Under the pieces are notes generated by a model. It was not told the DNA's origin. It worked only from the letters and a program-made list of their open reading frames with translations, and searched no databases. From Alphaproteobacteria bacterium (lineage in GTDB: Bacteria; Myxococcota_A; UBA796; UBA2385): a DNA stretch of 64,000 bases. The stretch is taken from the NCBI GenBank assembly GCA_020632755.1, contig JACKEY010000006.1:310001-374000 (forward strand). Reading direction: 5' to 3'. Positions 41,961 to 50,586 of the stretch are shown piece by piece; within the stretch, counting starts at the first letter, position 1, and every line of letters starts with the position of its first letter. The position numbers and the translations under genes are program-made.

Positions 41961-43006
41961 CCGTGCAGATGCCCGCCGCGTCCTGGGTCTCGCCGGCCGA
42001 CGACCGCCTGCTCCACATCGACGCCGCCACGGGCGCCGTCGGCCACCATCGCCCCGACGACCTGCCGGACCTGCTCGCCCCCGGCGATCTGCTGGTGCTC
42101 AACGACGCGGCCACCCTGCCCGCCAGCCTGTCGGCGACGGCCCACGGGCGCAGGCTGGAGCTGCGGCTGGCCGAGTGGCGGCGTGAGGGCCCGCTGTGGG
42201 CCGTGCTGATGGGCGAGGGGAGCTGGCGCGAGGACACGGACCTGCGTCCTGCGCCTCCGACCCTTCACGTCGGCGAGCGCCTCACGCTGGCCGGTGGGAT
42301 CGCGGCCCGGGTGGTCGCGGTGGACCCCCGCAGCCCGCGGCGGCTGCAGGTGGAGCCCGAGCTGTCGGGCGATGCGCGCCTCTCGTGGGTCCATGCCCAC
42401 GGCGCACCCGTCCAGTACCGCTACGCCGCCGACGTGCTGGGGCTGCAGGTCGTGCAGAACGCCTACGCGGCCCGCCCCTGGGCCGTCGAGATGCCGAGCG
42501 CGGGCCGGCCGCTGACCTGGGCCCGGCTGCACGCCCTGCGGGCGCGGGGCGTGGGCATCGCGCGCCTGACCCACGGGGCGGGCCTGTCGGCGACCGGCGA
42601 CCCGGCGCTCGACCAGACCCTGCCCTGGCCCGAGCGCAGCGACCTGCCCGCCGAGACCCTGCGGGCGGTGCGCGCCACCCGGGCGGCCGGCGGTCGGGTG
42701 ATCGCCGTCGGCACCACCGTCGTCCGGGCGCTGGAGGCCGCGGCGGCGCGGGGCTGGACGGCCGGCGAGCACGAGGTCGACCTGGTGCTCGATGCCGGCC
42801 ACCGCCGACGGGCCGTCGACGGCGTGCTGACCAACATGCACGGGCCCGACGAGTCGCACTTCCGGCTGCTCTCGGCCATCGCGCCCCCGGCGTTGCTGGC
42901 CCGCGCCCATGCCCAGGCCGCCGCGGCCGGCTACCGCGCCCACGAGCTGGGCGATGTGGCGCTGATCCTTGGCGAGCCGATGCAGAGACCGGCTCGACAT
43001 CCCTAG
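41957..43006 (+). CDS. Divergent QueA-family protein (SAM:tRNA ribosyltransferase-isomerase-like)
   Basis: 349 residues, ATGA overlap with the SDR gene. QueA landmarks can be followed: LAPGDLLVLNDAATLPASL (QueA has NDT..PAR), QNAYAARPWAVEMPSAGRPL (QueA AAPTAGLHFT), THGAGLSATG, and VIAVGTTVVRALEAA, which is nearly canonical. The N-terminal FDYELP..IAQ segment of true QueA is missing and several active-site motifs are changed. Coupling to an SDR and a cupin repressor, not to tgt or other queuosine genes, suggests a relative recruited to another reaction. The stop codon is in a CTAG palindrome. Confidence 0.8.
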   Translation: MTVQMPAASWVSPADDRLLHIDAATGAVGHHRPDDLPDLLAPGDLLVLNDAATLPASLSATAHGRRLELRLAEWRREGPLWAVLMGEGSWREDTDLRPAPPTLHVGERLTLAGGIAARVVAVDPRSPRRLQVEPELSGDARLSWVHAHGAPVQYRYAADVLGLQVVQNAYAARPWAVEMPSAGRPLTWARLHALRARGVGIARLTHGAGLSATGDPALDQTLPWPERSDLPAETLRAVRATRAAGGRVIAVGTTVVRALEAAAARGWTAGEHEVDLVLDAGHRRRAVDGVLTNMHGPDESHFRLLSAIAPPALLARAHAQAAAAGYRAHELGDVALILGEPMQRPARHP

Positions 43007-43015
43007 CGCTGCTAG
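43003..43015. repeat. CTAG palindrome at convergent gene ends
   Basis: CTAGCGCTGCTAG; the TAG stop of the QueA-like gene is within it, and the converging peptidase gene ends 4 bp beyond. The arms pair except at the centre. Confidence 0.55.
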
Positions 43016-43019
43016 TCCG

Positions 43020-43673
43020 TCACCACCGCCGGGGCTCGACCCGCCCCGGTCGGCGGGCCGCGATGAAGGTCGAGGGATCCAGGTACAGCCCGTCGGGGTC
43101 GCCGTAGCCGGCGCCGACGGGCAGCCGCGCCATGCTGCGCAGCTCGAAGTGCAGGTGGGCGCTGTAGCGGCCGTGGGCGTCGCCCATGGTGCCCAGGACA
43201 TCGCCGCGCTCGACCAGGTCCCCCTCGTGCACGTCGATGCGGTCCAGGTGGGCGTACAGGCTCTCGACCTCGTGTCCGTCGGGCATGCGGTGCACCACTC
43301 GCACCACGCGGCCCCAGCCGTTGTCGCCCAGGTCCTGGGCCATGGCGACCCGGCCGTGGGCGACGACGTGGATCGGCGTGCCCAGGTCGCTGTTGCCTCC
43401 ACCGGGGCCGTTCCAGTCCTCGCCCAGGTGGTCGCCCCGGCCCGACGCCGGGTCCTGGAAGCCCTGGGTCACGATGTAGCCGGCGCCGTCCGGCGGGCCG
43501 ACGGGGAAGTCGAAGCCGTCGACCTCGGCCGGCGGCGGGAGCGCGGGCGGCGCGGCCATCGGGGCACGGGTCTGGCTGGCGACGGCCATCAGGGTGGGCA
43601 CGACGAGCAGCGGCAGCAGGGCCAGCAACACCTGCGCGGCGCGGGTCAGGCGACTGTGGATCGACGCGGTCAT
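43020..43673 (-). CDS. M23-family (LytM) metallopeptidase
   Basis: 217 residues; ATG after CGGAGG. An N-terminal hydrophobic helix (about 13-33) is a signal anchor. The zinc site is complete: H82 and D86 (HLGED), the general base H142 in YAHLD, and H173-L-H175. Such enzymes cut peptidoglycan cross-bridges or act on neighbours' walls. Located in the envelope, with the catalytic part outside the cytoplasm. It follows the DUF2185 gene on the same strand after 89 nt. Confidence 0.9.
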   Translation of the reverse strand: MTASIHSRLTRAAQVLLALLPLLVVPTLMAVASQTRAPMAAPPALPPPAEVDGFDFPVGPPDGAGYIVTQGFQDPASGRGDHLGEDWNGPGGGNSDLGTPIHVVAHGRVAMAQDLGDNGWGRVVRVVHRMPDGHEVESLYAHLDRIDVHEGDLVERGDVLGTMGDAHGRYSAHLHFELRSMARLPVGAGYGDPDGLYLDPSTFIAARRPGRVEPRRW

Positions 43674-43762
43674 GGCGCCTCCGGGTTCCCTCGCTGGGAC
43701 CGCGGACAGGGCGCAGGGGTCGTCAGGACCCGGTCAAACCGTGGGTCGACCGTGCGGCCGGC

Positions 43763-44491
43763 TCAGGCCCGGGTCGACGCCAGCGACCACAGCACGACCC
43801 GCGCCTGGGCCTCGGCCGTCGGCGTGTCGAAGGACGCGGACACCAGGAGCTCCTGGCCGGGGGCGAACAGTCGGGCGATCCAGCGCGGCTGGGTGCCCTC
43901 GACCAGCCGGTAGCGCAGGGCGGCCTGGTCCCCGGCCCGCTGCTCGTCGACCTGGGTGGCCGCGGGCGAGCGCTCGCTGCGGGCGCGCTGCAGGCGGGCA
44001 TCCACCGGCTCGGTCGTGCTCCGGGCGTCGATCCACAGGGTCAGCTCGGGCCGCCACAGCACCAGGCTGCCGTCGTCCAGCCGACGGAAGCAGGCCGCGG
44101 GCAGCACGCAGCGCCAGTGCTCGGTCAGGCGGGCGGGACCGGCCTGCAGGGCAGTCAGCATCTCGACGGGTGGAGGAGGAGGTCCCTGCACCACGACCAG
44201 CTGTCGGTCGGGCCCCACGCGGCCCACCACGGTCCCGGGGGGCCGGGTCAGGAAGCGCACGATCTCGGGGTCCCGGCGCACCAGGGTGTCCAGGTCGTAG
44301 ACCGCGAAGGCCGAGGCGTCGGACAGCTCGGCCTCGGTCTCCTGGCCGCTCGTGATGAACCAGCCGCTGTCGCGCGGATCCCGCGGCGGCTCGCGCTCCA
44401 TCCACCCGACGGGCAGGCCCTGGTCGATGAGCCGTCGGCTGGCGACGGCGCCGCCCATGGCGGGGATCAGGCGCTTCTCGGGTCCGGACAC
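43763..44491 (-). CDS. DUF2185 (Imm33-like) protein
   Basis: 242 residues from GTG; GGAG lies 7 nt upstream. The N-terminal half matches the DUF2185 pattern: QGLPVGWMEREPP, DSGWFITSGQE, then AVYDLDTL and DPEIVRFL. The C-terminal half (about 100-242) is additional and not recognised. DUF2185 members include stand-alone proteins and some proposed immunity proteins of polymorphic toxins; no toxin gene is seen here. It starts 13 nt after the amidase stop, so co-transcription is likely. Confidence 0.78.
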   Translation of the reverse strand: MSGPEKRLIPAMGGAVASRRLIDQGLPVGWMEREPPRDPRDSGWFITSGQETEAELSDASAFAVYDLDTLVRRDPEIVRFLTRPPGTVVGRVGPDRQLVVVQGPPPPPVEMLTALQAGPARLTEHWRCVLPAACFRRLDDGSLVLWRPELTLWIDARSTTEPVDARLQRARSERSPAATQVDEQRAGDQAALRYRLVEGTQPRWIARLFAPGQELLVSASFDTPTAEAQARVVLWSLASTRA

Positions 44492-44504
44492 GGTGGACTC
44501 CAGC

Positions 44505-46043
44505 TCAGGGAGGGGGCCAGGGCTCGCGACCGTCGGCCACCCGCTTCGCCTGGACCTCTCCCCAGGTCTGGCCCGACGGGTGCGGGCGCGGGTCGGCCAT
44601 CGTCCAGGTGTGGCCGGCGGCTTCGAGCGCCAGGGCGGCCGCCATGGTCAGGTGGTCCATGCCGGCGCGGCCGATGACCTGGACGGTCACCGGCAGCCCG
44701 CGCTCGTCGAAGCCCATCGGCACGACCGTGACCGCGGCCTGCATCACGTTGAAGATGCTGGTGTAGCCGGAGTGCGGGAAGGTGGTCCACGCGCCGCGGT
44801 GCACCGGGGCGGGCCGGGTGTAGGGCGGGTGGATGATGACGCCGTCGTCGCCCAGCAGCGCGTCGAGCTCCTCGCGCAGGGCGGCGCCTTCGTCGGCGAG
44901 CTTCTTCTGCATGCCGGGCATGACCTTGCCGAGCACCTCGCCGGCGGTCACCACCAGCGCGTCCCAGGAGTACCGCGGCCGGCCCACCAGGTGCCGCGCC
45001 AGCTCGCCCACGACGCCGATCGCCTGCCCCTGGCCCAGGATCTCGGCGTAGGGAGTGCCCGACGCCTCGCCCAGCATGGCGGACCAGATCTCGAAGGCCT
45101 TCTGCAGCCGCTCGACCCGGGCGTCGACCCGGCGGGCCCCCGCGGCCACCAGGCTGTCGGTGGCCCGCTGCACGGCGTCCTGCATCACGGGGGCCGGGTG
45201 GAAGCGCCCGTTGGTGGGCACGGGGATGACCCGCAGCCGGCCGATGTCGACCGTGGCGGGGTCGACCAGGGTCCGCTCGTGGCACCAGGGGTCGACCCCG
45301 TCGGGACCCGCCATGATCGACACCAGCGGGTACAGGTCGCGCGCGCTACGGGTGAGGGGACCGCTGCCCAGGTAGGCGGAGGTGCCGTCTTCGATCATGT
45401 CCGGGAACTGGCCCGTGTTCGGCACCAGCCCGACGCTGGGCTTGTGGCCGAAGGTGCCGCACATGGCGGCGGGGATCCGGATCGACCCGCCGATGTCGCT
45501 GCCGAGCCCGACCGGCGAACAGCCGGCCGCCACCAGCGCGCCTTCGCCGCCGGACGAGCCCCCGGGGGTGCGGCGCAGGTCCCAGGGGTTGTTGGTGCGC
45601 CCGTAGACCAGGTTGATGGACTCCATCCACAGCCCGCCCTCCGGCACGTTGCTCACGCCGAGCACGACCATGCCGGCGGCGCGCATGCGGGCCACGGTGG
45701 GCGCGTCTTCGACCGACAGGGCGTCGCGGCGGGCCAGCATGCCGCCGGTCTTCGGCAGCCCCTGCACGCTGAAGAATTCCTTGATCGTGCAGGGCACGCC
45801 CAGCAACGGGGGCAGCGCGTCGAGCCCGCCGTCGCGGCGGGCTGCGTCGAGCCGGCGGTCGGCGTCGTCGGCCTCGGCGCGGGCCGCGGCGAAGCGGTCG
45901 GCCACCAGGGCGTTGATCAGCGGGTTCACCGCTTCGATGCGCTCGATGTGGGCGTCGACCAGGGCGCGCGAGCGCAGGTCGCCCGCGCGCAGCGCCGCGG
46001 CGAGGTCGATCGCTGCGCTGCGGTGCGGATCCGGAGCGCTCAC
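44505..46043 (-). CDS. Amidase-signature family hydrolase
   Basis: 512 residues, GTG giving a 4-nt overlap with the upstream tail-anchored protein gene. The Ser-Ser-Lys triad is visible: Lys in CTIKEFF near residue 76, the cis-Ser in TPGGSSGGEGALV near 150 and the nucleophile Ser in GSDIGGSIRIPA near 174. These enzymes hydrolyse amides, including fatty-acid amides and carbamoyl compounds; the sequence reads more like the eukaryote-type fatty-acid-amide hydrolase group than GatA, and no gatB/gatC is near. Cytoplasmic, as no signal peptide is present. Confidence 0.88.
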   Translation of the reverse strand: MSAPDPHRSAAIDLAAALRAGDLRSRALVDAHIERIEAVNPLINALVADRFAAARAEADDADRRLDAARRDGGLDALPPLLGVPCTIKEFFSVQGLPKTGGMLARRDALSVEDAPTVARMRAAGMVVLGVSNVPEGGLWMESINLVYGRTNNPWDLRRTPGGSSGGEGALVAAGCSPVGLGSDIGGSIRIPAAMCGTFGHKPSVGLVPNTGQFPDMIEDGTSAYLGSGPLTRSARDLYPLVSIMAGPDGVDPWCHERTLVDPATVDIGRLRVIPVPTNGRFHPAPVMQDAVQRATDSLVAAGARRVDARVERLQKAFEIWSAMLGEASGTPYAEILGQGQAIGVVGELARHLVGRPRYSWDALVVTAGEVLGKVMPGMQKKLADEGAALREELDALLGDDGVIIHPPYTRPAPVHRGAWTTFPHSGYTSIFNVMQAAVTVVPMGFDERGLPVTVQVIGRAGMDHLTMAAALALEAAGHTWTMADPRPHPSGQTWGEVQAKRVADGREPWPPP

Positions 46044-46438
46044 CCCGCGCCCAGCAGCAGCGCCGCCGTGGCGCCGGCCAGGATCAGGAAGAACAGCACC
46101 GCTACGCCGACGACGGCCAGGGTGCTGCTGCCCGTGGCGGCTGCGGGGGCGGGCGCGGCGGCAGGCGCCACGGAGGGCGCGGCGGCGGCGGCGGCTTGCA
46201 CGGGGGCCGCTGTCGGCACCACCGGCGGCGGCTGGTGGGCCAGGGTCGGCTCGGGGTCGAGCTCGATCTCGCCGATCGAGGCGTTCGCTTCGACCCGGGC
46301 GGTCACCGCGGCGAGGAGCTCTTCGGTGCCGGCGATCTCGGTCGGGTCCTCGGACACGTCCTCGCCCTCGCCTTCCGGCAGGGGGAGCTCGAAGTCGTCG
46401 TAGTCGAGGGGGCCACCGAGGTCGAGATCGTCGTACAC
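46040..46438 (-). CDS. Small tail-anchored membrane protein
   Basis: 132 residues, GTG after GGAGG. The first 75 residues are very acidic with Asp/Glu/Pro and Tyr-Asp pairs (YDDLDLGG, DYDDFELPLPE); an Ala/Pro linker follows, and a single hydrophobic helix (VVGVAVLFFLILAGATAALLL) closes the protein. That layout puts the acidic part in the cytoplasm. No family is recognised. It heads a minus-strand run with the amidase, DUF2185 and M23 genes. Confidence 0.75.
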   Translation of the reverse strand: MYDDLDLGGPLDYDDFELPLPEGEGEDVSEDPTEIAGTEELLAAVTARVEANASIGEIELDPEPTLAHQPPPVVPTAAPVQAAAAAAPSVAPAAAPAPAAATGSSTLAVVGVAVLFFLILAGATAALLLGAG

Positions 46439-46560
46439 GCTGCCTCCGGAGGAGGATGGCCCCCGGCTGGTGTCCCGCGGCGCCACGGGGGTGCGGCGGG
46501 CGGGACGGAACGCGGGGGCGTAACGCGCTCGCGGGCCGGGCGAGCGCAGGAAGGACCCGC

Positions 46561-46566
46561 ATTGTA
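46561..46566 (-). promoter_or_regulatory. -10-like hexamer TACAAT
   Basis: A five-of-six match to TATAAT on the minus strand, 122 nt before the tail-anchored protein gene, in the 231-bp region between divergent genes. No good -35 is present at normal spacing. Confidence 0.35.
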
Positions 46567-46669
46567 GGGCAGATCGTCCAGGGCTGCCGCGGCCCGGGCT
46601 CGCGCGATGGGGTGCGCCGGGGTTACGCCGCGTGCCAACCCGTGACCCCTCGGGCCTCCGGAGTGGATC

Positions 46670-49042
46670 GTGCAGCTGTACGACCGCACGCTGGCCGCCC
46701 TGGACTGGGCGGTGGTCCTGGAGGGGCTGGCCCGACACGCGCGAACCCTGCGGGGTGCGGACGCCGCGCGTCGGCCGGCCTTCCACCAGGATCCCGAAGC
46801 CGTCGCCGCTGCCTATGCGGCCGTGGCCGAGGTGCGCCTGCTCGAGGACGGCGGCAGCCGCGTCCCGGTCGGCGCGGTGTCCGACGTGCGCGACGAGCTG
46901 CTGCGCTGCAGCCGCGGCGCCACCCTGGAGCCGTCGGAGCTGCGGTCCATCGGCAGCACCATGCAGGCGCTTCGGCACCTGCGGCACTTCCTGGAAGAAG
47001 CCGACGCCGACCTGCCCGAGCTGCGCCGGCGGGCCCTGCCGATCACGGTGGACGCCGAGCTGTGCGATCTGCTGGGCCGCTCCTTCGACGACGAAGGCAA
47101 CCTGTCCGAGCGCGAGTACCCCGAGCTCGGCGAGCTGCGGCGGCGCATCCTGTCCCTGCGGGCCCGCATCCGCACCGTGCTGGACGAGCTGGTCCGCGGC
47201 GACATCCTGGGGGACGCGCTGCAGGACCGCTACGTCACCGAGCGGGACGGGCGCTTCGTCATCCCCATCCGGGCCGACCGCCGCAAGGGGCTCGGCATCG
47301 TGCACGGCCGCAGCCAGTCCGGCGAGACCGCCTTCGTCGAGCCGGCCGCGGTCGTCGAGCTGCACAACGACGCGTCCGAAGCCGAGGCCGCGCTGCACCG
47401 CGAGGAGAGCCGCATCCTGGGCGGCCTGTCCCGCATGGTGGGCCGGTTCCACGACCCGCTCCAGGCGGCCCTGGACGCCGCGACCGACGTCGATCTGTGC
47501 TGCGCCCGCGCCGGGCTCGGCAAGCAGCTCGGCGGGGTCGCGCCCATCGTGGGCGCCGATGGCGTCATCGCCCTGCAGCAGGGCCGCCACCCGGTGCTGG
47601 CCCTGCGCGGCATCGACGTCGTGCCCAACGACCTGTCCCTGGACGGCCGCCGTCCCGGGCTCGTGCTGTCGGGCCCCAACACCGGCGGCAAGACCGTGGC
47701 GCTCAAGACCCTCGGGCTGGCCGCGCTCCTGGTGCGCGCCGGCATCCCCGTTCCCTGTGCGCCCGGCAGCCGCGTGGACCTGTTCGTGCCCGTGGTTGCC
47801 GACGTCGGCGACTGGCAGAGCGTCGAGGGCGACCTGTCGACCTTCTCCGGCCACGTCGAGGTGCTCAAGGCCGTGCTCGCCGTCGCCGGACCGGGCGCCC
47901 TGGTCATGCTCGACGAGGTCGGCATGGGCACCGACCCGGCCCAGGGCGCCGCCCTGGCACGGTCCATCCTCGAGGCGCTGGTCGACAGCGGGGCGCGGGT
48001 GGCGATCACCACCCACTACACCGAGCTCAAGGCGCTGGCGTCGGTGGACCCGCGCTTCGCCGTGGCCAGCGTGGCCATGGCCGAGGGGCGCCCGACCTAC
48101 GAGGTCGTGATGGGGGCGGTCGGCGAGTCCCACGCCCTGGCCATCGCCCGCCGGCTGGCCCTGCCCGAGCCGGTCCTGACCCGGGCGCGCGCCCTGCTCG
48201 ACGCCGCCCAGCGCGACATGAGCGATCTCGTGCTGCAGCTGGAGGAGGAGCGCGGCGAGCTGCGCCGCCTGCGTCGCGAGGCCGAGCAGGCCCGGGCCGC
48301 GCTGCACACCCGCGAGCAGGCGCTGGCCCACAAGGAGGCGAAGCTCGCCGAGCAGCGCGCCGCCGTCCGCGACCAGGAGTCCGAGCGCTTCCGGGCCCGG
48401 ATGAAGGCCCGCGAGCACGAGCTCAAGGGGCTCATCGCCGCGCTCCAGGCCAACCCCGATCTGCGGCTGGCCGGCCGGACCCTGGACAAGGTGCGCGAGG
48501 CCATCGACGACACCCGCGCCGACGAGACCCCCGCCCCGGCCGGCCCACCCCCCGCCGAGCTGTCCCCCGGCGACGCCGTGCGGGTGCGGTCCCTGTCCCG
48601 CAAGGCCGAGGTCGTGCGCCTGCTCAAGGGCGACCAGGTCGAGGTCCGGATCGGCACCATGAAGATGAAGGTCGCCCTGGACGACCTCGAGGGCCTGCGC
48701 GGCGAGCGCTTCGCCCCCCCGGCGCCGCCGGCCCTGCCGGCCGCGGACCCCGAGCCGGCCGCCAAGGCATCCTCCTCGGGCAAGGCGCAGGGGCTGCGGG
48801 TCGACGCCAACACCCTGGACCTGCGTGGCCACCGGGTCGACGAGTCCATCGAGCTGGTCGATCGGTTCATCGCCGAGATCGGCGCCAGCTCCTTCAAGGT
48901 CGGCTGGATCCTCCACGGCCACGGCACCGGCGCCCTCAAGCAGGCCGTGCGGGCCCACCTGCCCCACGCGCTGTCGGTGCGCTCCTGGCGCCCCGCCGAC
49001 GCCGACGAAGGCGGGGACGCCTTCACGGTGTTCGAAGCCTAG
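46670..49042 (+). CDS. mutS2: MutS2 ATPase with Smr domain
   Basis: 790 residues, GTG after CCGGAG. Domains: N-terminal core (about 1-300), ATPase with Walker A GPNTGGKT near 336 and Walker B VMLDEVGMGTDP near 415, THYTELK, a long coiled coil (about 510-600), a KOW-like segment and a C-terminal Smr nuclease domain (LDLRGHRVDESIE, HGHGTGALK). The DNA mismatch-recognition domain of MutS is absent, as usual. In other bacteria MutS2 suppresses recombination or resolves collided ribosomes. The stop codon lies inside a CTAG palindrome. Confidence 0.96.
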   Translation: MQLYDRTLAALDWAVVLEGLARHARTLRGADAARRPAFHQDPEAVAAAYAAVAEVRLLEDGGSRVPVGAVSDVRDELLRCSRGATLEPSELRSIGSTMQALRHLRHFLEEADADLPELRRRALPITVDAELCDLLGRSFDDEGNLSEREYPELGELRRRILSLRARIRTVLDELVRGDILGDALQDRYVTERDGRFVIPIRADRRKGLGIVHGRSQSGETAFVEPAAVVELHNDASEAEAALHREESRILGGLSRMVGRFHDPLQAALDAATDVDLCCARAGLGKQLGGVAPIVGADGVIALQQGRHPVLALRGIDVVPNDLSLDGRRPGLVLSGPNTGGKTVALKTLGLAALLVRAGIPVPCAPGSRVDLFVPVVADVGDWQSVEGDLSTFSGHVEVLKAVLAVAGPGALVMLDEVGMGTDPAQGAALARSILEALVDSGARVAITTHYTELKALASVDPRFAVASVAMAEGRPTYEVVMGAVGESHALAIARRLALPEPVLTRARALLDAAQRDMSDLVLQLEEERGELRRLRREAEQARAALHTREQALAHKEAKLAEQRAAVRDQESERFRARMKAREHELKGLIAALQANPDLRLAGRTLDKVREAIDDTRADETPAPAGPPPAELSPGDAVRVRSLSRKAEVVRLLKGDQVEVRIGTMKMKVALDDLEGLRGERFAPPAPPALPAADPEPAAKASSSGKAQGLRVDANTLDLRGHRVDESIELVDRFIAEIGASSFKVGWILHGHGTGALKQAVRAHLPHALSVRSWRPADADEGGDAFTVFEA

Positions 49043-49079
49043 CGCCGCTAGTGCGTCCGCGACAGGCTAGCGCCGCTAG
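49039..49079. repeat. Two copies of a CTAG palindrome between convergent genes
   Basis: CTAGCGCCGCTAG at 49039-49051 and again at 49067-49079, separated by 15 bp. The first holds the mutS2 stop; the second abuts the stop of the converging flavoprotein gene. Confidence 0.65.
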
Positions 49080-50546
49080 TCAGGTCCCCGGGCCGAACTC
49101 CTCGCAAGGAGCGCCGGGGGCGCGCGCCAGGTGCAGCTGGCCCTGCAGATCGCGCAGGGCCGTGCGGATGCCCTCTTCGAAGACCGGGTGGTAGAAGGGC
49201 ATCTCCAGCGCCTCGCCCACCCGCATGTGGCCCTGGATCGCCCAGGCCAGCAGGTGGGCGGTGTGCTCGACGCGGGGCCCCAGCATCTGGGCGCCGACCA
49301 GCAGCCCGGTCCCCGCCTGGCCGGCGATGCGCACCAGGCCCTTGTGCTGGTTCATGGTCCGGGCCCGGCCCTGGTCGCCGTAGTCGACGACACCGACGCG
49401 GTAGCTGTCGCAGTGCAGGTCGCCCCAGTCCTCGCCGACGACGGCGATCTGCGGGTCGGTGAACATGATGCCGAGCCGCGTCTTGCGGGGGGCGGCGACG
49501 ACGTGCGGGAAGCCGGCGGCGTTCTGGCCGGCCATGCGGCCCTCGTCGGCGGCTTCGTGCAGCAGCGGGCGGTGGCCGGCGACGTCCCCCGCCACGAAGA
49601 CGTGGGAGCTGCCGACCTGGTTGGTGTAGGGGTTCACCTCCGGCCGGCCCCGGGCGTCCAGGGGCAGACCGGCGTGCTCCAGTCCGAGCCCCTCCCAGTT
49701 CGGGGCGCGGCCGGCGCCCATCAGGACGTAGCGGTAGTCGGCCTCGCGAGGCTCGCCTTCGTCGGTGCGGAACCGGATGCGGGCGCCGCCGCCGTCGAGC
49801 GGGGTCACGCTCTCGAGCTGGTAGTCCACGTGCAGGTCGAGCTCCTGTCGGAACAGGCGCACGGCCTCGGCGTTGACCTCGCGGGACTGGATGAAGCCGA
49901 TGCGCCCGCCGATGCTGCCGATGGTGACCTGCACGCCCAGCCGGTGCAGGGCCTGGCCGAGCTCCATGCCGATGACGCCCGCGCCCACGACGAAGACGCT
50001 CTCCGGCAGGTCGGGCAGCTCGAAGATGGCGTCGGTGGTGAGCAAGGTGTCGGGGCCCAGGCCGCGGAAGGGGGGCGGGGTGAACGGGCGGCTGCCGGTG
50101 GCGATGACCACGGTGCGCGCCTCGACGCTCGTCACCGCTTCGCCGTCCACCGGGTCGACAGCCAGCCGGTGGGGGGCGGTGAACCGGGCGCGGCCGCGGA
50201 TCAGGGTGCCGTCGGCCTGCAGCGCCTGCACGCTGTCCAGCACGAAGCCGACGAACCGGTCGCGCTCGGCCTGGACGCGGGCCATGACCCGGGGGCCGTC
50301 GACCACCGGGGTCGCGTCGACGCCGAACACGCCGGCGTGGCGGGCATGCCAGGCGGCATCGGCCGCGGCGATGAGCAGCTTGCTGGGCATGCACCCGACC
50401 CGCGCACAGGTGGTGCCGTAGGGCCCCGGGTCGATGATGGCGACCGATGCGCCCCGCTGGGCAGCGGTGCGGCGGGCGGTCAGGCCGGCGGTGCCTGCAC
50501 CGATGATCGCGACATCGACCTGCTTGTGGGAGGGGGAGGAGGACAA
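49080..50546 (-). CDS. FAD-dependent pyridine nucleotide-disulfide oxidoreductase (dihydrolipoyl dehydrogenase-like)
   Basis: 488 residues, TTG start with GGAG 6 nt upstream. FAD motif IIGAGTAGL near 15, redox pair C47/C52 in CARVGCMPSK, NAD motif VVGAGVIGMELG near 190, second FAD motif VFVAGDVAG near 320 and the proton-relay H453 (FYHPVFEEG; true Lpd has HPT-SE). The redox cysteine spacing is that of Lpd, but the C-terminal interface motif is changed. No 2-oxoacid dehydrogenase subunits are near, so it may be a stand-alone dihydrolipoyl- or mercapto-reductase. Confidence 0.88.
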   Translation of the reverse strand: MSSSPSHKQVDVAIIGAGTAGLTARRTAAQRGASVAIIDPGPYGTTCARVGCMPSKLLIAAADAAWHARHAGVFGVDATPVVDGPRVMARVQAERDRFVGFVLDSVQALQADGTLIRGRARFTAPHRLAVDPVDGEAVTSVEARTVVIATGSRPFTPPPFRGLGPDTLLTTDAIFELPDLPESVFVVGAGVIGMELGQALHRLGVQVTIGSIGGRIGFIQSREVNAEAVRLFRQELDLHVDYQLESVTPLDGGGARIRFRTDEGEPREADYRYVLMGAGRAPNWEGLGLEHAGLPLDARGRPEVNPYTNQVGSSHVFVAGDVAGHRPLLHEAADEGRMAGQNAAGFPHVVAAPRKTRLGIMFTDPQIAVVGEDWGDLHCDSYRVGVVDYGDQGRARTMNQHKGLVRIAGQAGTGLLVGAQMLGPRVEHTAHLLAWAIQGHMRVGEALEMPFYHPVFEEGIRTALRDLQGQLHLARAPGAPCEEFGPGT

Positions 50547-50586
50547 GGCGGGCTCCGGAGGAGGGGAGGGAGGAGAGCGGATGTCG

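Noticed and set aside
50520..50586. Polypyrimidine/GGAGG tracts around the flavoprotein start as an RNA thermometer or ribosome-site hairpin
   Set aside because: Only one GGAG is available and the flanking CCTCC runs are common all over this genome, so specific pairing cannot be claimed.
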